Source of the DNA: Sphingomonas sp. FARSPH
GTDB taxonomy: Bacteria > Pseudomonadota > Alphaproteobacteria > Sphingomonadales > Sphingomonadaceae
Length of the DNA: 64,000 nt
Direction of reading: 5' to 3'
NCBI RefSeq assembly: GCF_003355005.1
Contig: NZ_CP029987.1
Coordinates: forward strand, 1-64,000
Part shown: positions 1 through 8,638 of the stretch, piece after piece
Layout: each line of letters opens with the position of its first letter
How positions within the stretch are numbered: position 1 is the first letter of the stretch
Translations under genes and position numbers: made by a program
Notes under the pieces: generated by a model
What the model was told of the DNA's origin: nothing
Database searches by the model: none
The model's input: the letters and a program-made list of their open reading frames with translations, nothing else

Positions 1-1
1 T

Positions 2-742
2 TCCCGCCCCTGGGCGGCGGTGATCAACGGCGCCGCCTATACCGCGGTCGACAAGGCGGAAACCGACCTCGTCACCGCCTGGGCGGTCAATGCGATGGCG
101 CCCGCGGCGTTCGCGGAAGGCTGCGCGAAGGCTGGCATCCCGCTCGTTCAGGTATCGACCGACTATGTCTTCGCCGGCGACAAGGCAGACGCGTGGGAAG
201 TCGACGATCCCGTCGCACCGCTTGGCGTCTATGGCGCGTCCAAGCTGGGCGGCGAGCTCGCGGTGCGGACCAGCGGCGCACGCCATGCGATCGTGCGCAC
301 CGCCTGGGTGGTGAGCGCGCACGGCAACAACTTCGTCAAGACGATGCTGCGTATCGCCGAAGGTCGCGACCGGCTGACCGTGGTCGACGACCAGCGCGGC
401 AGCCCGACGAGCGCGGCCGACCTGGCGCAGGCGCTGATGACGATCGCGGTGCGGCTCGCTGACGATGCGGCCGCGCCGACCGGCACTTTCCACTTCAGCA
501 ATGCCGGCGCCATCAGCTGGGCGGATTTCGCGATCGAGATATTCCGCCAGTCGGCGGCCCGTGGCGGCCCCTCGGCTGAGGTCGCGCGCATTTCCAGCAG
601 CGACTATCCGACCCCGGCGCGGCGCCCGGCCAATTCGCTGCTCAGCCATGACGCGATCCGCACCGCTTACGGCATCATCCCGCGCGACTGGCGCGCGGCA
701 CTCAGCCACATCCTCGACGAACTGATCGGAACGAACACGTGA
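2..742 (+). CDS. rmlD: dTDP-4-dehydrorhamnose reductase, 5' end missing
   Basis: Last enzyme of dTDP-L-rhamnose synthesis; it reduces dTDP-4-keto-L-rhamnose in the cytoplasm. The reading frame is open from base 2, so the true start lies before the window; 246 codons remain of a usual 290-300 residues, and the N-terminal Rossmann glycine motif is missing. Visible family signatures are VINGAAYTAVDKAE, VSTDYVFAG and the SDR catalytic YGASK, followed by the substrate-binding half with DDQRGSPTSA. Its TGA overlaps the GTG of rmlA (GTGA), so the two genes are translationally coupled. Assignment is secure; the start cannot be given. Confidence 0.95.
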   Translation, partial: SRPWAAVINGAAYTAVDKAETDLVTAWAVNAMAPAAFAEGCAKAGIPLVQVSTDYVFAGDKADAWEVDDPVAPLGVYGASKLGGELAVRTSGARHAIVRTAWVVSAHGNNFVKTMLRIAEGRDRLTVVDDQRGSPTSAADLAQALMTIAVRLADDAAAPTGTFHFSNAGAISWADFAIEIFRQSAARGGPSAEVARISSSDYPTPARRPANSLLSHDAIRTAYGIIPRDWRAALSHILDELIGTNT

Positions 743-1617
743 AGGGCATTATTCTCGCCGGCGGGTCCGGCACGCGGCTCCATCCGGCGACGCTGGCGGT
801 GAACAAGCAGCTGCTGCCCGTCTACGACAAGCCGATGATCTATTATCCGCTCAGCGTGCTGATGCTAGCCGGAATCCGCGACATCCTGATCATCTCGAGC
901 CCCGAATATCTCGGCAATTACGAGCGCCTGTTCGGCGATGGATCGGCGTTCGGGATCAGCATGTCCTACGCGGAGCAGCCAAGCCCCGACGGTCTCGCGC
1001 AGGCGTTTACGATCGGCGCCGACTTCATCGGTACCGACCGCGTCGCGCTGGTGCTGGGCGACAACATCTTCTTTGGGGCGGGTTTGCCCGATTTGCTCGC
1101 CAGCGCCGTCGGACGTGCACGCGGCGCCACCGTATTCTCCTATCGCGTGGAGGATCCGGAGCGATACGGCGTCGTCGCGTTCGGCGAGGACGGGCGTGCG
1201 ATAAGCCTCGAGGAAAAGCCGGCGCAGCCGAAATCCAACCATGCGGTGACGGGGTTGTATTTCTACGACAACCGTGTCGTCGACCTCGCCCGCACGCTGA
1301 AACCGTCGACGCGTGGCGAGCTCGAGATCACCGATCTCAACCGCCTCTACATGGAGGCGGGCGACCTCTACGTCGAGCAGATGGGCCGCGGCTATGCATG
1401 GCTCGACACCGGCACGCACGACAGCCTGATCGAGGCAAGCGAATTCGTCCGCACATTGCAGAAACGCCAGGGCGTTCAGATCGCCTGCCTGGAGGAAATC
1501 GCATTCCAGAAGGGCTTCATTTCCGCCGATCAGGCGCGGAACGCAGGGGAGCGCTTCCAAAGGACGGCATATGGGCAGGCGATCCTCGCGGCCGTCGAAG
1601 GCCGCGGTTTCGCCTGA
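739..1617 (+). CDS. rmlA: glucose-1-phosphate thymidylyltransferase
   Basis: Makes dTDP-glucose from dTTP and glucose-1-phosphate, the first step toward dTDP-rhamnose. The 292-residue length matches the family. The N-terminus carries the nucleotidyltransferase signature GGSGTRLHPAT followed by KQLLPVYDKPM; later motifs are VLGDNIFFG, EEKPAQPKSNHAVTGLYFYD and the C-terminal AWLDTGTHDSL. The GTG start overlaps the rmlD stop. It is the last gene of the rml operon seen here, so rmlB and rmlC presumably lie upstream outside the window. The next gene is convergent. dTDP-rhamnose could feed the EPS glycosyltransferases downstream. Confidence 0.97.
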   Translation: MKGIILAGGSGTRLHPATLAVNKQLLPVYDKPMIYYPLSVLMLAGIRDILIISSPEYLGNYERLFGDGSAFGISMSYAEQPSPDGLAQAFTIGADFIGTDRVALVLGDNIFFGAGLPDLLASAVGRARGATVFSYRVEDPERYGVVAFGEDGRAISLEEKPAQPKSNHAVTGLYFYDNRVVDLARTLKPSTRGELEITDLNRLYMEAGDLYVEQMGRGYAWLDTGTHDSLIEASEFVRTLQKRQGVQIACLEEIAFQKGFISADQARNAGERFQRTAYGQAILAAVEGRGFA

Positions 1618-1656
1618 GCCGGCTAGCGCATAGCTACCGAGGTCAAGTTATCGACG

Positions 1657-1664
1657 TGTCGACA
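1657..1664. repeat. TGTCGACA palindrome, intergenic copy 1
   Basis: An 8-bp palindrome in the 50-bp gap between the convergent rmlA and RES toxin genes. The same octamer lies in three other gaps of the GC-rich part (2857, 8598, 32137), each time in an AT-richer patch with extra TCGACA-like words. No U-run or long stem is present, so a terminator role is not supported. Function unknown. Confidence 0.4.
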
Positions 1665-1667
1665 TAC

Positions 1668-2390
1668 CTACATGTGAGACTCTCTGCCCAATCCCATCTC
1701 AGCGGCGCTGAAGCGCATCGCGTCGCTGCGCATCTCGCGCGTGGCGATCAGGCCGTCACGGCTTGCGAGGAAGGCCCAGCTCGAGTGCGGGGTAGGGGGC
1801 GGGATGAGGGCGGCGGGGTCGAGCACTGCGATGGTGATGCCGCCGGCGCGGCGGGCGGACGGCGCGCGCAGGGCCGCGATGCCGGCGGTCCGCGCCTCAG
1901 CGGCGAGCGCCTGTGTCGCGGCATAATCGGTCGGGTGCGTCCAGCGGCCGGGCGGCGTGTCGAACGGCGCCTGCGTCAGATCCAGCGCGGCGTCGCTCGC
2001 GACGTGCACCGCAAAGGCGGACATCGGCGTCGGCGTACGCGGCCGCTGGAAGCCCGGCGAGCGCGCAAAGGCGACGAGCCGCCAATAGGCGGTTTCGGCG
2101 ACCGCGGTGGCGATATCCTCCGCCGCGTAGAAGATGCCCGGCAGCACGTCGGGGCTGCGGAAGCGCGACGGCCGCCCCAGGCCATAGCGGAACGGCGCGG
2201 CGAGCAGCCAGGGCAGGCGTTCGGCCGCGGGCGGCAGCGCCGGCTTGACCGCATCCGCCAGCGCCTCGAGCAACGCCTGGTCCGCCCCGTCATCGGCGAG
2301 GCGATTGGTCGCGATGCGATGCTGCGCCTCGACCATGCGGATCACGCGGCCGCGATAGGGGCGGGCCTGCGCGGCGAGATCGATGGTCAT
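1668..2390 (-). CDS. RES-domain toxin of a RES/Xre toxin-antitoxin pair
   Basis: A 240-residue protein with a RES domain. Known RES toxins degrade or modify NAD+ and so arrest growth. Family features visible are the N-terminal YRGRVIRMVEAQHRIATNRL arginine region and GIFYAAEDIATAVAETAYWR, which carries the conserved Glu of the fold. I start it at the ATG at 2390 (MTIDLAAQ), because the frame further upstream runs through the antitoxin gene in an unrelated reading frame. It lies 19 bp downstream of the antitoxin, the usual antitoxin-first order, so both are probably co-transcribed from the promoter near 2.8 kb. Confidence 0.85.
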   Translation of the reverse strand: MTIDLAAQARPYRGRVIRMVEAQHRIATNRLADDGADQALLEALADAVKPALPPAAERLPWLLAAPFRYGLGRPSRFRSPDVLPGIFYAAEDIATAVAETAYWRLVAFARSPGFQRPRTPTPMSAFAVHVASDAALDLTQAPFDTPPGRWTHPTDYAATQALAAEARTAGIAALRAPSARRAGGITIAVLDPAALIPPPTPHSSWAFLASRDGLIATREMRSDAMRFSAAEMGLGRESHM

Positions 2391-2409
2391 GGCAGCAGGG
2401 GAGGGGACG

Positions 2410-2787
2410 TCAGACGCGGGCGCGCAGCGCGTCGACGTAATCGCCGGTGCGCAGCAGGCCGCGAACGCTGGTGACGAGATCGATCGGCGCGGCGCCCAGG
2501 TCGAGGTTGGGCGTCGCCAGCCACGAGCGGGCCGCGTCATCGTCCTGCCCCAGCCAGCTGTCGAGCGAGCGGAACAGGCGCAGGAGATGCTGGGCGAGTT
2601 CGAACGGTTTGCTGCCGGGCTCGAGACGATAGGCGCCACTGCGCAGGCGCGAGACGGTCGGTGCCGACAGGCCGATGATCGCACCCAGCCGCGCGTTGGA
2701 CAGCGACCAGAAGGCCGCAATCCGCGCGATCGCCTCGCTGAGCACGCGCGACGCATCGGGATCTTGGACGGGGAGGGCGGTGGCCAT
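2410..2787 (-). CDS. Xre/MbcA/ParS-type antitoxin
   Basis: Partner of the RES toxin: binds and neutralises it and probably represses the operon. 125 residues. The N-terminal helix-turn-helix is visible around NARLGAIIGLSAPTVSRLRSG, and the C-terminal half has the DUF2384 pattern (RSWLATPNLDLGAAPIDLV, then GDYVDALRAR). Two in-frame ATGs compete. The GAGGAG at 2795-2800 is 7 nt from the ATG at 2787 but only 1 nt from that at 2793, so I chose 2787. A perfect inverted repeat sits just upstream and is the obvious binding site. Confidence 0.85.
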   Translation of the reverse strand: MATALPVQDPDASRVLSEAIARIAAFWSLSNARLGAIIGLSAPTVSRLRSGAYRLEPGSKPFELAQHLLRLFRSLDSWLGQDDDAARSWLATPNLDLGAAPIDLVTSVRGLLRTGDYVDALRARV

Positions 2788-2801
2788 GATCATTCTCCTC
2801 A

Positions 2802-2827
2802 GGAACGATATAGCGCATTATCGTTCC
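2802..2827. promoter_or_regulatory. perfect inverted repeat, likely antitoxin operator
   Basis: GGAACGATA (2802-2810) and TATCGTTCC (2819-2827) form perfect 9-bp arms separated by 8 bp. It lies directly upstream of the antitoxin ribosome-binding site in an AT-richer stretch. The position fits autorepression by the toxin-antitoxin complex, as known for this family; binding itself is inferred. Confidence 0.7.
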
Positions 2828-2856
2828 ATAAAACAGCCCGACCCTAATTTCGCGTA

Positions 2857-2864
2857 TGTCGACA
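2857..2864. repeat. TGTCGACA palindrome, intergenic copy 2
   Basis: Located in the divergent gap between the antitoxin and autotransporter genes, with a related word (TATCGACATG) about 25 bp further on. Same octamer as at 1657, 8598 and 32137. Role unknown; it could be a regulator site for either flanking gene. Confidence 0.4.
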
Positions 2865-3307
2865 TGTATGTCAGTTGTACTATCGACATGTAGTAGCATG
2901 TTGCTGGTCAGGGAGAAGGGGGCCGTACGTCGCCCGCGATGTGCAGAGCGTCGCAGCACTGGCTTCGAAGATGCTGAGGACCCGGCGAGGATCGGCGCAC
3001 GATACCAAATTGCCATCGCCGCTCCCGCAAGCTCCGCGTCGATTTGCACCGGAATGAAGCTATCAGGACAACAGTCTGCATGGCCGGTATCGCCATGACG
3101 AAACATGACATGGGTGTCGGGCTCTTCCCACGGCACCTGCCGCCTTTATCAACATTTGCAGCAGCGTATCGCCGGCTGTGGCACGAATACCACCATCGCG
3201 ACAAAGGTTCGGCACCATTGCGGCAGGCCATTGCCAGTCGGCAAAAAATGACAAGACTGACACAATCGAGGAGCGGGGGCGTCAGGCGTCCGACCGGGGG
3301 AGTTATC

Positions 3308-6300
3308 ATGGCCGTGAAGTCGTATCGTACGTCGTTGCGTTTGGCGTTGTCTGCGCTGGCTCTGGGAGCGGGGCTGACCGCGCTGCCGGCCACGGCGCAG
3401 ACCCGCACTCCGCCGCCTCCGCCGTCGGGCGGCTATTATATGGCCAACGGCACGCGCACGACCGACTATAACGCCGCGCTCGCCTCGTGGCGCAACGACG
3501 CGCAGTTCAAGGTCGATTATTCCAAGGCGTTCTTGGGGCTCGAATATGCCTATGTCCTGGGGCTCAACGGCGCCGGGCAGACGGTCGGCGTCAACGATGG
3601 CGGCGTGCTGTTCAGCCATCCTTCCTTCTCGGGAACCGGCAAGATCACCGGCCTGCGCACCGCCGCGCCCGCCGGCTATGGCAATGACGGCCAGATCAAC
3701 CCGCGCACGCCCTGGGATTATCACGGCACGCACGTCGCCGGCACCGTCGCGGGCAACCGTACCGCCAACGGCGTGATGTTCGGCAATGCCTATGGCGCCA
3801 ACATCCTGGCGGCCACGATCAACTTCTCGGCCGGCGACTTCCTGTGGGCGCGCGACGTCGGGATCGACGGCTCGACGACGGTCTCGGCCCCGCGGCAGAA
3901 CATCGTCGACCTCGCCAACACCGGCAAGGTACGCATCATCAACAACAGCTGGGGCGTCAGCACCTCGGCGCCCTACACCCTGTCGCTGGCGCAGGCGAGG
4001 TCGACCTTCGCACAGACTCTCAACGGCTTCTACGACCCCGTCCTCAAGAACGACGTGCTGGTCGTCTTCTCGGCCGGCAACGACGCGGGCGCGCATGCCA
4101 GCCTCGATGCGGTGACGCCGCTCAACGACCTGCGCCTGCGTTCGAACTGGCTGTCGGTCGTCAATTACCAGGCGAGCGGCACCGCCGATCCCAGCTCCAG
4201 CCTGTGCGGCCAGACCGCGACCTGGTGCGTCGCCGCGCCGGGCAGCCAGATCATCTCGACCTTCAACGTCACGACGCTCGATCGCGCCGGGGTCCAGGCG
4301 AAATACACCCGCGCCATGTATCCGACGATCTACAGCGCGACGACGGTCGCCGGCTTGCAGAATGCGGCGGTCAACGCCTGGATCAACGTCCTCAACGGCT
4401 ATCTCAACCGCCAGTTCGCCGCCCAGCAGGCGGGCAAGGCGTTCGACCTGGATGCGGAAAGCACCTTCCTCGCGCAGCAGGCGGTCGGCATCTCGCTCGC
4501 TTATGGCGCGCGCTTCGTCAACGCCGATCCCGATGGCTATACCAGCCGCCTCGCCGGCATCGTCTCGGCCAACACCGACGTCCTCGGCGTCGATTTCTCG
4601 AAGCTGGTGCTGACCAAGGCCAATGCGCAGCTGCAGGCCGACATGAAGCAGTTCCTGACGATCAGCGGCCCGGGCTATGGCGCGCTGACCGGCACGTCGA
4701 TGGCGGCGCCCAACGTGTCGGGCTTCGCGGCCGTGCTGATGAGCCGGTTCCCGAACTACAACACCGGCCTCATCTCCGACATCCTCGTGTCGAGCTCGAA
4801 GGATCTCGACACGCCTGGCGTCGACCTGAAGTCGGGCTGGGGCGCGCCGCAGATGGACGTCGCGCTGGCCGGTCCCACCGCGCTGCGCCAGACGCGCGAG
4901 GTCAACGTCCTGACGGGCAGTGTCGACATCTGGAGCAACAACATCCAGGACGCGCGTGATCGCTATTCGGCCGAGGTGCTGGCGAGCTTCCCGAGCGACA
5001 TCGGCGGCCTCACCAAGCGCGGCGGGGGCGAGCTGATCCTGTCGGGCACCAACAGCTACAGCGGCGCGACCCGCGTCGAACAGGGCACGCTGACCGTCAA
5101 CGGCGCGCTGACCCGCTCGGCACTGACCGCGATCGGGGGCGGCACCATCGGCGGCACCGGCAGCCTCGCCTCGCTGACCGCGGCGAGCGGCGGCATCGTC
5201 GCGCCGGGCAACGTCGGCGCGATCGGCACGCTCAATGTGACGGGCACCACCACCTTTGCGGCGGGCAGCCAATATCTGGTCGACGTCGGCCTGCCCGGCA
5301 CGTCGGACTTGATCGCGACCAACCGCGCGGTCCTGAGCGGCGGCACCGTCACGCTGCGGCCGACCGCGCGCGATCCGCGCTTCGGCGACAGCTACACGAT
5401 CCTGAGCGCGACCAATGGCGTCACCGGCACGTTCGCCGACACCACGTCGTTCAGCGCGATCCTGTACCCGCTGCTCAGCTACGGCCCGACGGCCGTCACC
5501 GCGAGCGTCGCGGCGCGCGCCTATACCAGCGTCGTCGCCAACACGCCGGTGCAGATGGCCTATGCCCGCCTGCTCGATGACAATCGTGCCGGCGCGTACA
5601 ACGCGCTGTTCAGCGTCTACGGCAACCTCGATCTCCAATCGGCGGCGACGATCCAAGGCACGCTCGAATCGCTCGCGCCGCGCTCCGAGACGACACGCCG
5701 TGCGATCGGCACCGTCGCGACCGACAATATGGCGCGCTTCTACCGCGACCGGATCGCCGGCCTGACGCCGGAGACGTTCCAGGGCGGATCGATCGCGATG
5801 ATCGGCAAGCCGATGGAGTTCGCCGCCAACGAGATCGCGATGCCTGGTCAGGCCGCGACGGTCAGCGACACGCCGACGACGACGCTGCAGGAAAACGTCC
5901 TGCCGGAGAATGCCGCCGTCTATCTGGCGGGCGGCTATATCGACGGATCGGGCGCGGCGATGCCGGGGACGGCGCCGGGCGGGCGCGATCGGTTCGACGG
6001 TTTCTACGTCGCGACCGGTATCGAGGCGCGCGTCAGCGACGCCGCGATGCTCGGCTTCGGCTTTTCGTACACCAAACTCGACGGCAAGCTGCGCGTCGGC
6101 CAGTCCGCGCGCGGCGAGCTGATCCAGGGCACGCTCTACGGCCGTCTCGGGGGGTCGCTCGGCCCCTCGCTCGACGTACAGACGAGTGCCGGTGTCTACC
6201 AGTCGACAACCCGACGTGTCGGCGACTTCCTCGGCACTGCCTATGACCTGCGCGGCCGCGACAATGCGCTCGCGCTGTCGGCGGAGGTCGGCGCAAGCTA

Positions 6301-6736
6301 CACTGCGGGCAGCGAGGCGCTGCGCTTCGGCCCGCGCGTGTCGGTGCGCACCAACCGCATCGACTTCACGCCGACCGCCGAAACCGGCACCGGCGGCCCG
6401 GCGCTGGTTACGGGCAAGGACGAATTCCTGAGCGTCCAGGGTCGTGCCGGCCTGCAGCTCGACGGCGATGCGCAGGGGCTGCGGCCCTTTGCCTCAGCCT
6501 ATTACGTCCACGACTTCCACGATCGCCCGAACGCCGCGTTCATCGGCTTCGCCAACGGCACGCCGCTGCGCGTACCCTTCGCGGTTGCAACGCAGGACCA
6601 GGATTGGGGCGAGCTATCGGCGGGTATCTCCTACCGCGCCCGCAACGTCACCGTATCGCTGTCCGCCGACACGACGATCGAGCGGACCGACGTGCGCAAC
6701 CAGGCGTACCGCGCGGGGATGAAGCTGTCGTTCTGA
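3308..6736 (+). CDS. subtilisin-like (S8) serine protease autotransporter
   Basis: Surface or secreted protease of the type V pathway, 1142 residues. I start at the ATG at 3308, preceded by GGGGGAG and opening a clear Sec signal peptide ending LPATAQT. The peptidase S8 domain has Asp at about residue 97 (GVNDGG), His at about 139 (YHGTHVAGT) and Ser at about 464 (GTSMAAPNVSG), so the triad is complete. Around residues 560-660 lies an autotransporter-associated beta-strand repeat (LSGTNSYSGATRV...GTLTVNG). The last 270 or so residues form the outer-membrane beta-barrel, ending in Phe. Monocistronic, with a hairpin terminator after the stop. Natural substrate unknown. Confidence 0.93.
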   Translation: MAVKSYRTSLRLALSALALGAGLTALPATAQTRTPPPPPSGGYYMANGTRTTDYNAALASWRNDAQFKVDYSKAFLGLEYAYVLGLNGAGQTVGVNDGGVLFSHPSFSGTGKITGLRTAAPAGYGNDGQINPRTPWDYHGTHVAGTVAGNRTANGVMFGNAYGANILAATINFSAGDFLWARDVGIDGSTTVSAPRQNIVDLANTGKVRIINNSWGVSTSAPYTLSLAQARSTFAQTLNGFYDPVLKNDVLVVFSAGNDAGAHASLDAVTPLNDLRLRSNWLSVVNYQASGTADPSSSLCGQTATWCVAAPGSQIISTFNVTTLDRAGVQAKYTRAMYPTIYSATTVAGLQNAAVNAWINVLNGYLNRQFAAQQAGKAFDLDAESTFLAQQAVGISLAYGARFVNADPDGYTSRLAGIVSANTDVLGVDFSKLVLTKANAQLQADMKQFLTISGPGYGALTGTSMAAPNVSGFAAVLMSRFPNYNTGLISDILVSSSKDLDTPGVDLKSGWGAPQMDVALAGPTALRQTREVNVLTGSVDIWSNNIQDARDRYSAEVLASFPSDIGGLTKRGGGELILSGTNSYSGATRVEQGTLTVNGALTRSALTAIGGGTIGGTGSLASLTAASGGIVAPGNVGAIGTLNVTGTTTFAAGSQYLVDVGLPGTSDLIATNRAVLSGGTVTLRPTARDPRFGDSYTILSATNGVTGTFADTTSFSAILYPLLSYGPTAVTASVAARAYTSVVANTPVQMAYARLLDDNRAGAYNALFSVYGNLDLQSAATIQGTLESLAPRSETTRRAIGTVATDNMARFYRDRIAGLTPETFQGGSIAMIGKPMEFAANEIAMPGQAATVSDTPTTTLQENVLPENAAVYLAGGYIDGSGAAMPGTAPGGRDRFDGFYVATGIEARVSDAAMLGFGFSYTKLDGKLRVGQSARGELIQGTLYGRLGGSLGPSLDVQTSAGVYQSTTRRVGDFLGTAYDLRGRDNALALSAEVGASYTAGSEALRFGPRVSVRTNRIDFTPTAETGTGGPALVTGKDEFLSVQGRAGLQLDGDAQGLRPFASAYYVHDFHDRPNAAFIGFANGTPLRVPFAVATQDQDWGELSAGISYRARNVTVSLSADTTIERTDVRNQAYRAGMKLSF

Positions 6737-6792
6737 GCGCCGGCCCGGAAAGCGCGCAGCCGCGCATATCGTGGTGCCAGATTACAGGGGAG

Positions 6793-6825
6793 GGGGCGGC
6801 GGACAATCGGGTCTGCCGCCCCTTT
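6793..6825 (+). terminator. rho-independent terminator after the autotransporter
   Basis: GGGGCGGCGGAC pairs with GTCTGCCGCCCC across a 6-nt loop (one G-T type pair) and is followed by TTT. It lies about 55 bp after the autotransporter stop. The U-tract is short, so termination may be partial. Confidence 0.7.
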
Positions 6826-6893
6826 CGCATGTTGGCGGGTTAAGCCCCGGCTCACGCCGGCGCGATTACCCGCCGGTTCGAAAGGAATGTCGC

Positions 6894-7328
6894 ATGCTTG
6901 CCGCCTCGCTGATCGTCTCCCTGTCGATGGGGCAGGGGGCGCCACTGGTTTCCACGATGCCCGCGCGGTTCCACAACCGGCCGGGTGCCAGCGTCGCGGC
7001 GCGCGATACGGATATCGGCCGCTGCCGTGCGATCGCCACGGGGCCACTGGTGACGGAGCGTGCGGGCAGGTCGCTGACCCCGCCGGTCGGCGATCCCGCT
7101 CTTCTCCCGCGTGCGGTCGCCGCGCGGAGTGGTGACATCGACACCTGTATGGCCGACCGCGGCTGGCGGCTCTACGCGCTCTCGCCGCGCGAGCAGACGA
7201 CCTGGACGCGACTGTCCGCCGCAGCGCGCCTGCGCCTCGCCGAACGCCTGACGGGTGCCGACCACCCGCACCTCGGCCATCTCGTCCGACCGGCGCAGCG
7301 GTTCGGGCTCCGCGCGCTGGGACGATAG
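6894..7328 (+). CDS. small secreted protein of unknown function
   Basis: 144 residues, not assigned to a family. The ATG at 6894 follows AAAGGA at a good distance. The N-terminus (MLAASLIVSLSMGQG) is short and hydrophobic and may be a signal peptide. Two Cys-containing motifs stand out: GRCRAIATGPLV and DIDTCMADRGWRLY, the second resembling the C-M-x-x-R-G-W/Y motif seen in small periplasmic proteins and lipoproteins. The tail is Leu/Arg-rich. It is codirectional with the DUF2252 gene 70 bp downstream. Coding is supported by strong third-position GC. Function cannot be stated. Confidence 0.65.
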   Translation: MLAASLIVSLSMGQGAPLVSTMPARFHNRPGASVAARDTDIGRCRAIATGPLVTERAGRSLTPPVGDPALLPRAVAARSGDIDTCMADRGWRLYALSPREQTTWTRLSAAARLRLAERLTGADHPHLGHLVRPAQRFGLRALGR

Positions 7329-7398
7329 CAACATTTCGTCACCTTTTGCCGGCAGCACGCGTTATCGCAGGCCATCCGACCGAGGTTTCCGACGCTCC

Positions 7399-8586
7399 AT
7401 GCCCCGACCCGAAGACCGCGCCGCCATTCTCGACGCGCGACGCATGCTGAAGATGGCGCGATCCGCGCATGCCTACGTCCGCGGCAACACCGCGCATTTC
7501 TACGACTGGCTCGCCCAATCCCCCGCCGCGAAGCGCGTCCCGCGCGGGCCGGACATCTGGATCTGCGGCGACTGCCATCTCGGCAACCTCGGCCCGCTGG
7601 CCGATGACGACGGGCGCGTCGCGATCCAGATCCGCGATCTCGACCAGGCGGTGATCGGCAATCCCGCGCATGACCTGATCCGGCTGGGCCTGTCGCTCGC
7701 CACCGCGGCGCGTGGGTCCGACCTGCCCGGCGTCGTCACGCTGCGGATGATGGAGGAGATGGTCGAGGGCTATGCCGCGGCGATCGCCGACCCGACCGGC
7801 ACCGCGCCGGGCGAGGCCTCCGACACCGTGCGCAGCGTCGAGCGCGAGGCGTTGGGGCGGCGCTGGCGGCATCTGGCGCGGGAGCGGCTGGACGATGTCG
7901 AACCGCGCATCCCGCTCGGCAAGAAATTCTGGGCGCTGTCCGACGCGGAAAAGGCGGCGTTGGCCGACCTGTTCGCCGACGACCGCGTCGCGGCGATGGT
8001 CCTGTCGCTGAAGGGCAAGGCGAAGGCGCGCGACGTGCGGCTGATCGACGCGGCCTATTGGATGAAGGGGTGCAGTTCGCTCGGCCTGCTGCGCTATGCC
8101 GCAATCGTCGGGCTGAAATCGGGCAAGGGTCATTGGTCCTATGCGCTCGTCGACCTGAAGGAAGCGGTCGATCCCGTCGCGCCCGCCGCGCGCGGCGCGG
8201 CGATGCCGCGCGACAATGCCGAGCGGGTCGTCGCCGCGGCGCGCGCGCTGTCGCCCTATCTCGGCACGCGGATGCTGCCGGTGCGGATGCTCGGCCGGTC
8301 GCTGTTCATCCGCGAGCTGACGCCGCACGACCTGAAGCTGGAGGTCGAGCAGTTCAATCGCGGCGAGGCGGTCTGCGCCGCGCGTGCGCTCGCCTTCGTC
8401 GTCGGCAAGGCGCATGCGCGCCAGATGGATGCGGCGACACGCGCCGACTGGCTGGCGACGCTGGAGCAGGGACGGCGCGGCACGTGCGATACGCCGTCCT
8501 GGCTGTGGGAAAGCGTCGTCGCGCTCGCCGCCCGGCACGAGGCGGGGTATCTCGACCATTGCCGGCGCTACGCGCTGGCGGCATAA
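7399..8586 (+). CDS. DUF2252 family protein
   Basis: 395 residues from the ATG at 7399. DUF2252 proteins have a kinase-like (aminoglycoside phosphotransferase-like) fold; no activity is established. Characteristic motifs are KMARSAHAYVRGNTAHFYDW, GDCHLGNLGPL (a catalytic-loop-like His/Asn motif) and IRDLDQA. The frame is open upstream to 7255, but those residues overlap the preceding gene and lack family motifs, and no good Shine-Dalgarno marks either start, so the start is uncertain. The gene is convergent with the EPS aminotransferase gene, so it is probably not part of that locus. Confidence 0.85.
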   Translation: MPRPEDRAAILDARRMLKMARSAHAYVRGNTAHFYDWLAQSPAAKRVPRGPDIWICGDCHLGNLGPLADDDGRVAIQIRDLDQAVIGNPAHDLIRLGLSLATAARGSDLPGVVTLRMMEEMVEGYAAAIADPTGTAPGEASDTVRSVEREALGRRWRHLARERLDDVEPRIPLGKKFWALSDAEKAALADLFADDRVAAMVLSLKGKAKARDVRLIDAAYWMKGCSSLGLLRYAAIVGLKSGKGHWSYALVDLKEAVDPVAPAARGAAMPRDNAERVVAAARALSPYLGTRMLPVRMLGRSLFIRELTPHDLKLEVEQFNRGEAVCAARALAFVVGKAHARQMDAATRADWLATLEQGRRGTCDTPSWLWESVVALAARHEAGYLDHCRRYALAA

Positions 8587-8597
8587 ACATGTCGTCT

Positions 8598-8605
8598 TGT
8601 CGACA
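8598..8605. repeat. TGTCGACA palindrome, intergenic copy 3
   Basis: Sits in the 52-bp gap between the convergent DUF2252 and aminotransferase genes, beside CATGTCG and ATCGACAGG words. It is the third intergenic copy of the octamer. Function unknown. Confidence 0.4.
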
Positions 8606-8638
8606 GATCGACAGGAGGACAATTACACTTTTACACGC

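Noticed and set aside
3149..5656. Long open frame of 835 codons on the minus strand
   Set aside because: It is the antisense shadow of the autotransporter gene in GC-rich DNA; translation is Arg/Ala/Asp-rich with no domain.
8587..8638. Terminator between DUF2252 and aminotransferase genes
   Set aside because: Only short TCGACA palindromes; no stable stem with U-run on either strand.
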